Shown piece after piece: positions 48,935 through 60,366 of a DNA stretch of 64,000 bases. Under the pieces are notes generated by a model, which saw only the letters and a program-made list of their open reading frames with translations, was not told the DNA's origin and did no database searches. Where the stretch lies: assembly GCA_949318235.1 (NCBI GenBank), contig OX439133.1, forward strand, positions 27,344,877 through 27,408,876, written 5' to 3'. Made by a program: the position numbers and the translations under genes. This DNA is from Ecdyonurus torrentis (taxonomy: Eukaryota > Arthropoda > Insecta > Ephemeroptera > Heptageniidae). The stretch's first letter is position 1; each line of letters starts with the position of its first letter.

Positions 48935-49046
48935 CACAAAATGCCGCTGGCGGTCACTGATTGTGTGTGACGTCACAGCTCGCCTGGCCCACGCGCACGT
49001 AAACCGGGCATACTGTAACTTCAATGACCGCCAGTTTCATTTTGTG
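48935..49046. mobile_element. Short MITE, 112 bp
   Basis: Terminal inverted repeats of 26 bp, CACAAAATGccGCTGGCGGT on the left and its near-complement on the right, with about four mismatches. The interior is G/C-rich and includes TGACGTCA and cacgcgcacg. The target duplication is not clear. Confidence 0.75.
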
Positions 49047-49334
49047 ACAATTACATTCCAGCCACTTCATTGGAGCGGCATATTCGTAAAATTCCTTTTG
49101 CCTTATTTTAAACCAATTTAGTGTACATGCTACAGAATTGGAAGTTCATAATATGAACGCTTCAGATGTAAAAGCAGATATTTAATTACAGCAGCATTTA
49201 TATGGTTGCTAGTTTTAATTAAACTAACAAGCAAAAAATTCCTGAGTAGAATTTTACAAAGTACAATGAAAAAGATATAATAAGATTTTATTGCGGTCCT
49301 TGTCAATACAGAGTACAACAAATCCAGGCCGATC

Positions 49335-49620
49335 CACATGATGTCATATTTAATGCGTCATACTATTATTTGGAGTAATAAATAACATTGTTCAGCATAA
49401 GACAAACTTTGTTTTGGGCTATTTTTTTAGGGAAGTCATGAAAAATTGTTTTATTTTTCTTGCTTACTTGAGATACTAATTTGACCTTTTAACACCATCA
49501 ATACTCTTAAAAATATTGCTTAATATTTTTAAACTGCCAGAAAATTTAAAATTCCTATGCTGCCCATGTTATTGAGTTATCCAACATGTCGTCAACTTAA
49601 ACATGAATGCATATGTATAT
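49335..49620 (-). repeat. Inverted, diverged relative of 11690-11970
   Basis: On - it reads aacatgaatgcat-type and caaagtttgtcttatgctga, matching landmarks of the duplicated block (gtcttatgctgaacaac, gcattaaatatgacgtcatg, ggataacttaataacatgg) in inverted orientation. This shows that part of the duplicated block is an interspersed repeat. Confidence 0.6.
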
Positions 49621-50159
49621 AAACCCTTATATGGTGGAACACAACAAACGTAAATTGTAAAGGAATAAAGTAAAACTGCATTATTTACTTTTTAAACATA
49701 TTGAAAATGTTTCCTCAATTCAAAGATTTCAGTGCAGATATTTTTTGGTCAATTGTTAAATTTTTATTGTTGCAACAATTCACGTCGTTTTTTTTTTACC
49801 TTTTAAATGTTATTTATTGATAAAATGTTTTCCTTTTAAGGAAAATATTGGACTATGCAATTGAATCACTGTTTGCAACAACGAAACAAAAAGGTATAAG
49901 AAAAAGGTCGTATATTATGATACCTTTTTCTTTAAGGATAATAAAAGCGTAGAACACCTTGAACAAAAAAGTTGCGTTATATCCTAACAAACCGGAAAAT
50001 TAACATTGATTTGGCCGGAGTCATTGATTTCTAATATATTTAACATTGCAAGTGGTCGATTCAGTAATAATAGTATATTATTATTGTTTTAAGGGGCTAC
50101 TTACGATTAAATGTAAATTAAGAGCTAAGTATAAAAACACTAACCACATTCACTTATAA
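49621..50159. other. AT-rich region, no gene seen
   Basis: It contains the second member of the direct pair at 49960-50030 and an attgcaagtggtc element end at about 50047, shared with 32068 and 60247-60366. Confidence 0.5.
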
Positions 50160-50287
50160 TTCAAATCAAATCAAATCAAATCAAATCAAATCAAATCAAA
50201 TCATTTTTATTGGCCTTCTCAAGACAAGTCAGGTACATTTCACAGTTTTATACATAAAAATACATATTTTACTGCATATTATAGGAA

Positions 50288-50325
<38 letters not shown>

Positions 50326-51250
50326 CTCTTTAGGATTATTAAATATTTAAAAAAATAAACATACATTAAAATAGTCAATAAAAACACAGCCGTGGACTCA
50401 CTCTAGGGCCCTGACGTTGTCAGTTATTAAAATATATCTATACTGTTTTTAATTGTGATTTTTTTTTTATTATATAAGTTGTTTTTTTTTTTTTTTTTTT
50501 TTTTAACAGTAAGACTGAAGCAAAAGAAATTATTTAAGAGTTGGAACTGGTAAATTCATTTATGCAATATATGTTTTGCAGTAATAAAAAATTTTTTAAG
50601 TGGATTTTGAAGATGTTAGTACTTTCAATGTTTCTTATATTTTCAGGTAGTTTATTAAAGAATAATTCACCTGAGTATAATAAACCTTTTTCATAGCTAA
50701 CTGTTTTATGTGATTCAAGTACAAAAACATGTTTCTTCCTTGTATTGTAGTTATGCTTAAATTTACTGTGTTCAAAGTATTGAGGATATTTTTTTACAAA
50801 CATTAAAACTTTAAATATATACAATGCAGGAAGGGGTAGAATTTTTTGATCTATGAATAAATCCTTACAACTCTCTCTAGGAGAAACTCCTAGTAGCAAC
50901 CTTATGGCTCTTTTTTGCAACTTGAAAATTCTATCTAATAAATATTTTGGGGCGTGTCCCCAAATTTCTAGCCCATAAGTGAGTGTTGAATGGAAGTACG
51001 CAAAATAAACATGTTTGAGAACAAATTCATCTACACAGTTCCTAAGACATCTTATTGTATAGATTGCACGATTGAGTTTTTTGCACAGATTAATTATTTG
51101 ACTGTCCCATTTTAGATTCTTATCTATAAATACTCCCAATAATTTTGTGTGGTCAGTGAAAGATATTTCATCATCCTCACAAAATACTAATAATAATTTG
51201 CGCACCAACAATATACGTGTGTTGTGAACTGACTTTATTTTTAGTACGAT
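50160..51250 (-). pseudogene. 5'-truncated LINE, C-terminus of reverse transcriptase ORF2
   Basis: An intact 225-codon frame (50534-51211, open a little further upstream) holds the C-terminal third of a jockey/CR1-like non-LTR retrotransposon ORF2: LLGVFIDKNLKWDSQI, LCKKLNRAIYTIRCLRN, the conserved STLTYGLEIWGHAP, then FKLQKRAIRLLLGV, and ending FFNKLPENIRNIESTNIFK. Polymerase catalytic motifs lie upstream and are absent, so it is a typical 5'-truncated copy. The 3' side has two A-runs (read on -) and ends in a (TTTGA)n tail, seen on + as tcaaa repeats at 50164-50202. No stop interrupts the remaining frame, which suggests a young insertion. The clade is a judgement by motif pattern. Confidence 0.88.
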
Positions 51251-51604
51251 TACATGGTACTTTCTTTACAAATGGCTTTAAAAGGGGGGTCTAAATGCGC
51301 GGCAATTCAAAACTTGGTTGACTGATAATTGTTTCATCTTTCCTTCTTGCCATTGGTATTGCTTCTAAACATTTTCTAATCGGGCATGTGGTAAACTCGA
51401 TAAATAAATATCATTGAAAGTATTGAAAACAGTTAATTATACAATAGAATGTTTTTAAAATGAGACAAAAAGATTTTGATGAACATGCCGCGCGAATGAA
51501 ATCACTAGAAAATATATGTAACTGTAACAATAAGTTGTGTCTACTGCTGTATTTCTCATCCTTCTATCATGCATAACCAAACTAGACAGCAAACTATCAT
51601 CTTC

Positions 51605-51766
<162 letters not shown>

Positions 51767-52303
51767 GCTGCCATTGCTTGAAATTTTTCTCGAGATCAAA
51801 TAAGTGAGAGAAATAGAGAGCAAAGGTATGCACCAAACAGCGTGCACCAGACAGACGGCTGGTCAAGTAGGCAAGCATATTTTGAGTGATATAAGAAGGC
51901 GGAGAAATGCAGCAGTAGATACACCTTGCTGTTGTTGTGACTTTTTAAATTCAAACACTTTCTTATCCTGTTTTTAACGAATAATAAGAAATTATAAACA
52001 ATGTTTTCAGCACAGAGAAAAACAGTCAACTCAATATACGTACAAAAAATATTTTAAAGTAAATCGTTATCACTGGATAAAGTAAGGTGGACTTGAACTT
52101 TGAACCAATATAAGGAAAATTAGTCATAAATGTTTACAGCGGGTTTTGCTTTTTGCAAAATGCTCAAAACTAGTATGGATCAAAATTTCGTGACCAAAAG
52201 CCGAAATAAACTGACATTCCGGATTCTGGCAAAAAGCGACGAATCAAAAGCTGAAATGAGCCAAAATACCTAGTTTGGGTCAATTTCGGGTTTTCATGTT
52301 AAC

Positions 52304-52398
<95 letters not shown>

Positions 52399-52548
52399 TT
52401 TTTTTAAATTTTGGGTTCAATAAATTTTCTTAACATTGTATAATTTAAAATGTAGCATTTCAAACTGGGTAGAACATATTTTACATTAGAAAAATAATAA
52501 CAGAAATTGTATTACATAAAAAAAAACTCCGTGTGTGCTTTACATAAA
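51767..52548. other. Spacer with (TA)n, no gene seen
   Basis: (TA)n lies at 52308-52394. The rest is AT-rich with no supported feature. A 77-codon open frame on - has no recognisable motif. Confidence 0.5.
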
Positions 52549-52554
52549 TTTATT
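52549..52554 (-). promoter_or_regulatory. AATAAA polyadenylation signal of the lectin gene
   Basis: AATAAA on -, 50 bp downstream of the lectin stop codon. Position and sequence are typical of a poly(A) signal. Confidence 0.7.
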
Positions 52555-52603
52555 GCTATTTACATAAAAAATGTTATTACATTGAAGACTTATTTGTTTG
52601 TGT

Positions 52604-53431
52604 TTAACATGAGGTGTTTTGTTCACATATAAAAGCTGCTTTGTCTAAACAATGTGTATCTCCCCATCCTATAGTATGCAAAAACAAACAGTTTTGATAT
52701 TCATTATCATCCATACTATATTCTTCAGCAAAGAATATGACGTCAGTTCCAGTTGACGTCCACTTCCACTTTCCTTCCTGTGCAGAATCACTGCCACTAG
52801 ACCAAGGATAGCTGCCGAGTTTTCTAGCTAGTTTCCCAACTTCAGGGTTCAGAACATTCCACTCATGTTGTGTTTCTACGCTGACCAGTTCCATGCCATG
52901 TGACTTGCAAAATTTATCAGCTTCACGCCAGGACATCTTAGGCTCATCGTTTGAGAAGTAATATCTCTTGTTGTTGAATATCTGTGTTTTCAAGCTCAGT
53001 ACTGACAGCTGACATGTTTGTTTCTGTATGGCATCTAATATTGAGAATATTTTATTGTGGTCTTCATCTTGGGTCGGTTTCATTTGGCTCTGTTCTTGCT
53101 TCATTTCATCTCGGGTCTGTTTCATTTGGCTCAGTACCTGCCTAATTTCATCTTGGGTCAATTTCATTTGACTCAATGCCTGATTCATTTCATCTTGATT
53201 CTGCCTTAGTTGACCCAGTGCATGATTCAAATCATCCTGGTTTTTTCTCACGACGTCCAATTTGTTTTCCAATGCTTTTTGTTGGCCTGTTAATATTGAC
53301 AACTGAAAGTTTTCTTCTCCTCTTAACTCCAGCATCGTGTCTTCAGTTGTCTTTACTTTTCTTTCAAACTTCTTTGCAAGTTGTTTTATATCATTACTCA
53401 GCTCAGTCAATTTTGAGTCAATATCTTGAGC
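52604..53431 (-). CDS. Secreted C-type lectin with coiled-coil stalk, exon 2
   Basis: The main exon, 275 residues, joined to exon 1 (55418-55486) for a predicted 298-residue secreted protein. The acceptor is tgtttcag/GCTCAAG at 53431-53432, phase 0. Upstream in-frame sequence to 53575 is intronic. Residues about 30-75 are a charged coiled coil; 84-153 are five 14-residue repeats; 176-296 are a C-type lectin domain. The lectin core is visible: SWREADKFCKSHGMELVSVE, a WSSGSDSAQEGKWKW segment, then NCLFLHTIGWGDTHCLDKAA and FICE. Cysteines at 198, 271, 284 and 292 fit the two canonical disulfides; a fifth at 163 precedes the domain and a sixth is C-terminal. There is no EPN or QPD motif, and the usual WND is WGD, so classical Ca-dependent sugar binding may be altered. 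Probable role is extracellular recognition, by family. Confidence 0.92.
   Translation of the reverse strand, partial: AQDIDSKLTELSNDIKQLAKKFERKVKTTEDTMLELRGEENFQLSILTGQQKALENKLDVVRKNQDDLNHALGQLRQNQDEMNQALSQMKLTQDEIRQVLSQMKQTRDEMKQEQSQMKPTQDEDHNKIFSILDAIQKQTCQLSVLSLKTQIFNNKRYYFSNDEPKMSWREADKFCKSHGMELVSVETQHEWNVLNPEVGKLARKLGSYPWSSGSDSAQEGKWKWTSTGTDVIFFAEEYSMDDNEYQNCLFLHTIGWGDTHCLDKAAFICEQNTSC
53042..53251 (-). repeat. 42-bp coding repeat, five units (14-residue coiled-coil repeat)
   Basis: Five consecutive 14-residue units, each two heptads: VRKNQDDLNHALGQ, LRQNQDEMNQALSQ, MKLTQDEIRQVLSQ, MKQTRDEMKQEQSQ and MKPTQDEDHNKIFS. Hydrophobic residues sit at heptad-like spacing. It is a minisatellite in coding sequence, so length variation between alleles is plausible and would change stalk length without shifting frame. 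Confidence 0.92.
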
Positions 53432-55417
53432 CTGAAACATTTTTAAAATAATGTGAATGGAGAGATATTTAATATGTATATATACAGGGCCGGCTTGACC
53501 GTGGTGCAATGTTGCGATCACACCACGGGCCACGGTCAGTCCGGCCAACAAAGAACAAAACAAAACACAAAACACAAAAAAAAAAAAAAAAAAAAAAAAA
53601 TCCGCTATAAGCTGAAATTGTTTCTTGAAACAATAAATACTCCTGCCATAAACTTTTACTTTTTGAATATAATATTATGTGTTAATTTTATTACACTGCT
53701 GATGTTATTTCCAAAATTTAACGAATAAAACCCATTTATTTATTATTATTAAAAATATAATCAAACCATATTAATGCATTATTATTATTTTGTTTATGTA
53801 TATTATATACTTTATTTATATATTTAAACTTTAAATATTATTTAAAGTAATTTACGGTAAAAAATATAAATGCGTTTTATGGAAAGTTGCTAAAAAAAGG
53901 ATTATTTATACATGAAATTTAATTGCAATTTAAACCAGTTCGAGACCGCCCGGGCCAAAATCTTTGGGTACCCTTTAAAAAAAAAAGGTTGAACCAGGGT
54001 TTTGAGCTTTTAGCTGAACAACGAGCCAGCTCTAGTTAAACCCGTGAATTACTCGAGAAAAAATAAAAAATAAATTTCTATATAGTATTTCAAAGTTTTT
54101 CTTTTTTTTTAAATTTATTTACGATTTCTGACTTAAACAAACATTTGTATTTACAATAAAAAGCAAGCTTGTTTCGTCATAGGCTTGAGAGCTTGTTTTT
54201 ATACATCGGTTCAAATATTAAGGTTACCAAGTTTTAGCTCATTTTTAGGATGTAAGCTTGATTTTTAAGCTAAACCCGGGCTTAAAGTAAAACCGGGATA
54301 AAAAAAAAAGCTAATTTTTTAAAGCTCTATGATCATAAACTTACATAGCATTTTTGCTGTGTTTTTTTTCTTTCCTATTTCATTTGCATTAAAAAAAATA
54401 CTTTCTAACAGTTAATTAGTCCTTCAATGAAAAAAAAAATATGTTTCTTCTATTATGCATTCATTTTTGTCTACTAAATTTATAAGGCTTGCTGAAGAAT
54501 AATTTTTAATTTCCCCTAAGCAGCTACGGCAGCCAAAGCTCAAAATGTAAATAATACAGTATATCAAATGCTATGGTTAATTGTATACTTTTCAATATAT
54601 AAATAGGTTTACACGTAGTTGTAAAGTGAGAAAAAATAACAATTTAGTTCAGACTTAGCGTTAAAAAACGCGTGCCACGCCCCCTGTTTTAAAAAAAAAT
54701 TCGTCTGTATTAACACAGGTATTATAATGATAACTAATGCAGGTGCACTAGGCAACAATTAAGTTGTGACTCACTTAGTTTAAGTGCTATTGTAGTTTAC
54801 AACTACCTAATCTAAATCTAAATGTACCTGTTGCATAATACAGGATACATGTATCTCCCATAGGTAGTTATATTTTTGTGTAAGTAAATAAATTTCCATG
54901 TTTAAAATAAAACATTTAAATATTTTAACAAAATTTTTTTAATGAAATTGTGTTTTTATCTTTATTATTATTTTGTTTTTGTTTTTTTCTTGCTATATAA
55001 ATATAAATGTATACTGATTTATTTTTATTTTTTATTGTTAGGTTAATAAACATTTGATGCAAAGTAAAATTAAATTACATAACCTCAACTACTTTTATTG
55101 TATTCACCACTCGCGCGGTTCATGAAAATTGCTTTTTCCCCAATTAGACGCGCGGCCAGCAATATTAAAAGTTATAATTTAAAAATCAGAATTTAAAATA
55201 CGGTCTGTTAGAGATATTGCAAAAGTGTTTATTAAACAATAGCACAAGCCCTGATTACTTTGTATTCTCTGTGTATTATATAAAAAAATAATAATAATAA
55301 AACTTCAATTTAGGTGAAATAATCAAATGTTAAAAATTGTAGCATGCTATTGCCTCAAAATTAATATTTCGTTTTACAAATGTAAACAAAATAAATGTAC
55401 CAAAGTTGAGATCTTAC
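53432..55417 (-). other. Lectin gene intron, 1,986 bp
   Basis: The donor is gctgag/gtaaga (GT read on - at 55416-55417) and the acceptor tttcag/g. AT-rich. It contains a hAT-like remnant at about 53484-53600 (cagggccggcttgaccgtgg, a short inverted ccacggtcagtccggcc, and an A-run). It also has a copy of a dispersed repeat at about 54710-54780 (acacaggtatta, gcaggtgcactaggcaacaa) whose partner is at about 61040-61100. Confidence 0.75.
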
Positions 55418-55486
55418 CTCAGCTGTATTGTCTTCAGATTTCCACTGCATAATCAGCAAAACTATAATGGTCGTCTTGAAGAACAT
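55418..55486 (-). CDS. Secreted C-type lectin, exon 1 (signal peptide)
   Basis: Encodes 23 residues: MFFKTTIIVLLIMQWKSED and NTAE, a basic residue followed by a hydrophobic core typical of a signal peptide. It ends at a strong donor (gctgag/gtaaga). The end is phase 0 and exon 2 starts in phase 0, so the join is in frame. The ATG at 55484-55486 is chosen because it gives a normal signal peptide; the same frame has an earlier ATG at 55559-55561, which would add 25 residues including another hydrophobic stretch. A (TA)n tract begins about 90 bp upstream. No clear TATA box can be separated from it. Confidence 0.82.
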
Positions 55487-55571
55487 TTCTGTGAAATAGA
55501 ACATAAATATAAATAAACATAGAATAACATCACAAGCTTTGTATTCATTCAATCTTTCCATTTTCTCTGTT

Positions 55572-55575
<4 letters not shown>

Positions 55576-55662
<87 letters not shown>
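55576..55662. repeat. (TA)n microsatellite upstream of the lectin gene
   Basis: Pure TA for about 87 bp, starting about 90 bp 5' of the lectin start codon, so within or next to the likely promoter. Confidence 0.95.
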
Positions 55663-55664
<2 letters not shown>

Positions 55665-56018
55665 TTTTTTCTGTTAAAGTTAATTATACTATTCCTTTAT
55701 GAAAAGTAAATTAAAGTATATTTTTAGGCATTTTTTAGCTTTCAGTTTCTACTAAATATTGAACAAAAATAATAATTTTTAATGAACTATCAATAACAAC
55801 GTATATTAAATGCCCAGTTAATGTTATTTAATATTTTAAATCTTATGGGTATATGCTATACTTTTCAAATAACAAATTAATTAACTAATTAAAGACAAAT
55901 TAAATCAAATAGTACAATTAAGAAAATATTAAGCGTAAAGAACAATAAAAATAATATTATGAACTCAAGGGTTGCTGTGTATGAATGTAAAAATTTATTG
56001 CTTATTAATTAATAATAG
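55663..56018. other. AT-rich spacer, no gene seen
   Basis: Between the lectin promoter side and the fold-back element. Nothing supported. Confidence 0.5.
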
Positions 56019-56020
56019 TA

Positions 56021-59000
56021 CAGAGTGTCCCAAAAGTACTGAAAGAAACTAAAATTGAATATCTCCGTGAATTTTTGGGCTATTTGGATGAAACCACCAC
56101 CCACCGATAGGAAAAATGTGCAACATTTTTGCCATGCCTATATAATTAGCAACCCCTATATTTTTCACCCCTTTAGGGGGTGAAAACCAAAAATTCGGTT
56201 TTCAATATATCCTTTTCAATGTTATTTCTCAAAAAATAAAGTTTTTAAAAAAATTCTTTCTGGTGGCTTTTGAAAGTCACTTAGCCCCCCCTAGTAAAAA
56301 AATGCAAACATTAATTTTGAAAAAACCACCCCTTTAGGAATTAGGGGGTAAAAACCATTTTTGACTTTCCAAAAATCACGAAACTGCAAAGTGTACCAAA
56401 AATAAATTTTAAATGCTGTATGCTACGAAAACTTATTGCCTGGACCTTCTTTATTAGGTTTCTAGCGTTTTAGCCCTATCCAATCCCCTGGGGGGTGTGG
56501 AGGGTGGGGTTTTCCACCCCATTATGATTACAAAAACTTAAGCAAAAGTTGTCGTGTAAGATATCGTTCTAGACTAATTCAACCCCGCTGACCTCAAATC
56601 CGTTGTCAGATTTTCGATAGGTGCCACCCCTGACGCTCTAGGGGTAGTTTTTGAGCCCCAAAAGAGGAAAATTATTGGAAAATAAAGTCAATTTAAATTT
56701 CAATAAAAAACATTAATTTCGATTTTCTTTTTGCATATTACAGTATCTGGTTATGTTTTAACATGGACCCTATGCATATCCGGTCTAAATTACCTTAATG
56801 GGGGTGGCTAGGGTGCCATTTTCACCCCCTTTTTGATTTTTTAAAATTCTGTGATTGGTGTCGAGTTAGGTATTGCTCTAGACTAAATCGACCCCGCTGA
56901 ACCCAAATCCGTTGTCAGATTTTTGATAAGTGCCACCCCTGATGCACTAGGGGTAGTTTTTGAACCCTAAAAGAGGGAAATTATTGGAAAATAAAGTCAA
57001 TTTAAATTTCAATAAAAAACATTAATTTCGATTTTCTTTTTGCATAGTACAGTGCCTGGTATGGTTTTAACACGGACCCTATGCATTTCCGGTCTTAATT
57101 ACCTTAATAGGGGTGGCTAGGGTGCAGTTTTCACCCCCATTATAATTATTTAAAATTACATGATTCATGTCGAGTGAAGTATTGCTCTAGGCTAAATCGA
57201 CCACGCTGATCTCAAATCCGTTGTCAGAATTTCAAAAGGGGGCCACCCCTAAGGCGCTAAGGGTGTTTTTTTATCCCTGGAATGGGGCATTTTTGAATTA
57301 ATTAGGTAGTAACAAAACACACGTAAACAAAATATAGGAAATATCCAATGAATGTTTTCTTGTGCCTGGACATCTTTAACACGTGTTGTAGGCATTTCCG
57401 GTTTAAATATTTAATTAGGGGTTGTTTAGATTTAAGTTCCACCCCTAATACAAATTTTAAAAATATTGCGATTGGTGTCAAGTTAGGTATCGTTCTTGGG
57501 TAAATCGACCCCACTGAGTCCAAATCTGTTGTCGAAAATTTGTTTTCTTCAACCCTTAAGTCGTTAGGGGTTGATTTTTAAAAAATAAATAAAAATAAAT
57601 TGATGGTAGAGCAATAAAAAAATTTAAATCATTTAAAAATCAACCCCTAACGACTTAAGGGATGTAGTAAACAAATTTTCGACAACAGATTTGGACTCAG
57701 TGGGGTCGATTTACCCAAGAACGATACCTAACTTGACACCAATAGCAATATTTTAAAAATTTGTATTAGGGGTGGAACTTAAATCTAAACAACCCCTAAT
57801 TAGAGATTTAAACCGGAAATACCTACAACACGTGTTAAAAGATGTCCAGGCACAAGAAAACATTCATTGGATATTTCCTATATTTTGTTTACGTGTGTTT
57901 TGTTACTACCTAATTAATTCAAAAATGCCCCATTCCAGGGATAAAAAAACACCCTTAGCGCCTTAGGGGTGGCACTTATTGAAATTCTGACAACGGATTT
58001 GAGATCAGCGTGGTCGATTTAGCCTAGAGCAATACTTCACTCGACATGAATCATGTAATTTTAAATAATTATAATGGGGGTGAAAACTGCGCCCTAGCCA
58101 CCCCTATTAAGGTAATTAAGACCGGAAATGCATAGGGTCCGTGTTAAAACCATACCAGGCACTGTACTATGCAAAAAGAAAATCGACAATAATGTGTTTT
58201 ATTGATATTTTAATTTGCTTAATTTTCTTAAATTTTCCCTCTTTTGGGGATAAAAAACCTCCCCTAGCGCGTCAGGGGTGGCACTTATTGAAAATCTGAC
58301 AACGGATTTGGGTTCAGCGGGGTCGCTTTAGTCTAGAGCAATACCTTATTCGACACCAATCATAGAATTTTAAAAAATCAAAAAGGGGGTGAAAATGGCA
58401 CCCTAGCCACCCCCATTAAGGTAATTTAGACCGGATATGCATAGGGTCCATGTTAAAACATAACCAGATACTGTAATATGCAAAAAGAAAATCGAAATTA
58501 ATGTTTTTTATTGAAATTTAAATTGACTTTATTTTCCAATAATTTTCCTCTTTTGGGGCTCAAAAACTACCCCTAGAGCGTCAGGGGTGGCACCTATCGA
58601 AAATCTGACAACGGATTTGAGGTCAGCGGGGTTGAATTAGTCTAGAACGATATCTTACACGACAACTTTTGCTTAAGTTTTTGTAATCATAATGGGGTGG
58701 AAAACCCCACCCTCCACACCCCCCAGGGGATTGGATAGGGCTAAAACGCTAGAAACCTAATAAAGAAGGTCCAGGCAATAAGTTTTCGTAGCATACAGCA
58801 TTTAAAATTTATTTTTGGTACACTTTGCAGTTTCGTGATTTTTGGAAAGTCAAAAATGGTTTTTACCCCCTAATTCCTAAAGGGGTGGTTTTTCAAAATT
58901 AATGTTTGCATTTTTTTACTAGGGGGGGCTAAGTGACTTTCAAAAGCCACCAGAAAGAATTTTTTTAAAAACTTTATTTTTTGAGAAATAACATTGAAAA

Positions 59001-59192
59001 GGATATATTGAAAACCGAATTTTTGGTTTTCACCCCCTAAAGGGGTGAAAAATATAGGGGTTGCTAATTATATAGGCATGGCAAAAATGTTGCACATTTT
59101 TCCTATCGGTGGGTGGTGGTTTCATCCAAATAGCCCAAAAATTCACGGAGATATTCAATTTTAGTTTCTTTCAGTACTTTTGGGACACTCTG
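56021..59192. mobile_element. Giant fold-back transposon, 3,172 bp, mirrored 309-bp units
   Basis: Two arms of about 1.55 kb are near-perfect reverse complements around a small centre at about 57580-57640. The outer ends are CAGAGTGTCCCAAAAGTACT and its complement, flanked by TA (56019-56020 and 59193-59194). Each arm contains tandem units of about 309 bp: anchors gttgtcaga or gttgtcg at 56602, 56911, 57220 and 57528, mirrored at about 57680, 57990, 58300 and 58608. Units share blocks such as ccaaatccgttgtcag, gtgccacccctgacgc and ttaccttaatgggggtgg. No protein-coding frame is convincing. TA target sites and the GTGTCCCAAAA-type end suggest mobilisation by a Tc1/mariner-like transposase, which is an inference. 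The high identity of the arms implies youth or gene conversion. Confidence 0.93.
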
Positions 59193-59589
59193 TATAATAC
59201 TTCATAAATATATTATATGTTTTTATGTTTCTATAATTTTTACAATTTAGTATAATTATTTGTAGTTCTATTTGGCAGACCAAGCATTATTTATTATTAG
59301 CATATAATTTAATATATTTTAATATTTTAAACAATCCTAGTGTTAAACCATGGATAAAATAATAATAAAAAAATAATAAAATAACAATTTTAAGTTTTCA
59401 TTTTTCATTTTTAAATTAAAACTTTTTTTTTTTTTTTGTGGTTAACAATTCTTCAAAAAAGTAATAAAAAAAAGTTACTGTTTGTTTATGAAATTAATTA
59501 ACTATAAGTCAGGTTAACTTGTGCTAAAATATTATTATTATTTTTCTGCACAATGGATGCATTACGTTGCTTACATACTTAATGTAACT
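59193..59589. other. AT-rich spacer, no gene seen
   Basis: It contains a T-run near 59424-59438 and AT-rich sequence. Nothing supported. Confidence 0.5.
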
Positions 59590-60141
59590 ATAGACAACTT
59601 GCATGCCATTTCTATATGGTCTTAAAAAATTCTTTACATGAAAAATAAATAATATTGGTGGATACAAAACTACTTAAAAAATGCTCCTTCATATTAAAAA
59701 TAATTTTAAGAATTCAAATTTTATTTGAAGTAAAGATGGTGGCCATTACGCCGAAAGCCGGTTACTTTTCTTTTTCTTTTAAATTGTTGAAATCGCTCAA
59801 ACGAGTTCACAGCAACTGAAGAATTTTTAACAACAGCCGATTTTTTTTTTTTAAATCTTTATTTTCTCCAACAGTCTGTTTAAAAAATTCGGCCATTGAA
59901 CAAATTCTTCAGTTGCTGCGAACTCGTTTGAACGATTTCAACAATTAAACAAGCAAAAGAAACACGAACCATCTTTCAGCGTAATGGCTACCGTCGTTAC
60001 TTCAAATAAAATTTGAATTTAAAAAATTATTTTAAATATGAAGGATCATTTTTTTAAAAAGTTTTATATGCATCAATATTATTTATATTTTTTCTAAAGA
60101 AATTTTTAAGAGTATAAAAAAATGGCATGCAAGTTGTCTAT
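59590..60141. mobile_element. Inverted-repeat element, 552 bp
   Basis: The left end atagacaacttgcatgccat and right end atggcatgcaagttgtctat are exact complements. Pairing continues inward with mismatches through ttcaaattttatttgaagta / tacttcaaataaaatttgaa and cgagttc / gaactcg to a centre near 59850. A fold-back MITE, older than the 56-59 kb element judging by arm divergence. No coding. The target duplication is not clear. Confidence 0.82.
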
Positions 60142-60246
60142 TGTTTTGTTTCAACAATTTCAAGATCGCAGTTTGCATAAATTTGTATTTAAATTAAGCT
60201 TAATTATTGTTGATATCACAAGCATTCTTCAGATGTATTATAAATG

Positions 60247-60366
60247 GACCACTTGCAATGAACGAACTTTTTAATATAATTTAAAATGTTCTCAATGTAT
60301 TTCTTATGGAAAAATCATTTTCACTTACACGTTGCATTAATTAAAAATATTTCATTGCAAGTGGTC
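60247..60366. mobile_element. Small MITE, 120 bp, ends 'gaccacttgcaatgaa'
   Basis: Terminal inverted repeats of 16 bp: GACCACTTGCAATGAA and TTCATTGCAAGTGGTC. Single ends of the same family occur at about 32068 and 50047. The interior is AT-rich, without coding. Confidence 0.75.

Noticed and set aside
53432..53575. N-terminal extension of the lectin open frame (MFCVLFCSLLAGL...)
   Set aside because: It contains a transposon remnant and lies upstream of a good acceptor. The signal-peptide exon at 55418-55486 joins in phase, which explains the protein better.
57302..57966. Mirrored open frames in the fold-back element (ELKSKQPLI on both strands)
   Set aside because: They are the same repeat sequence read in both arms; short and without start context.
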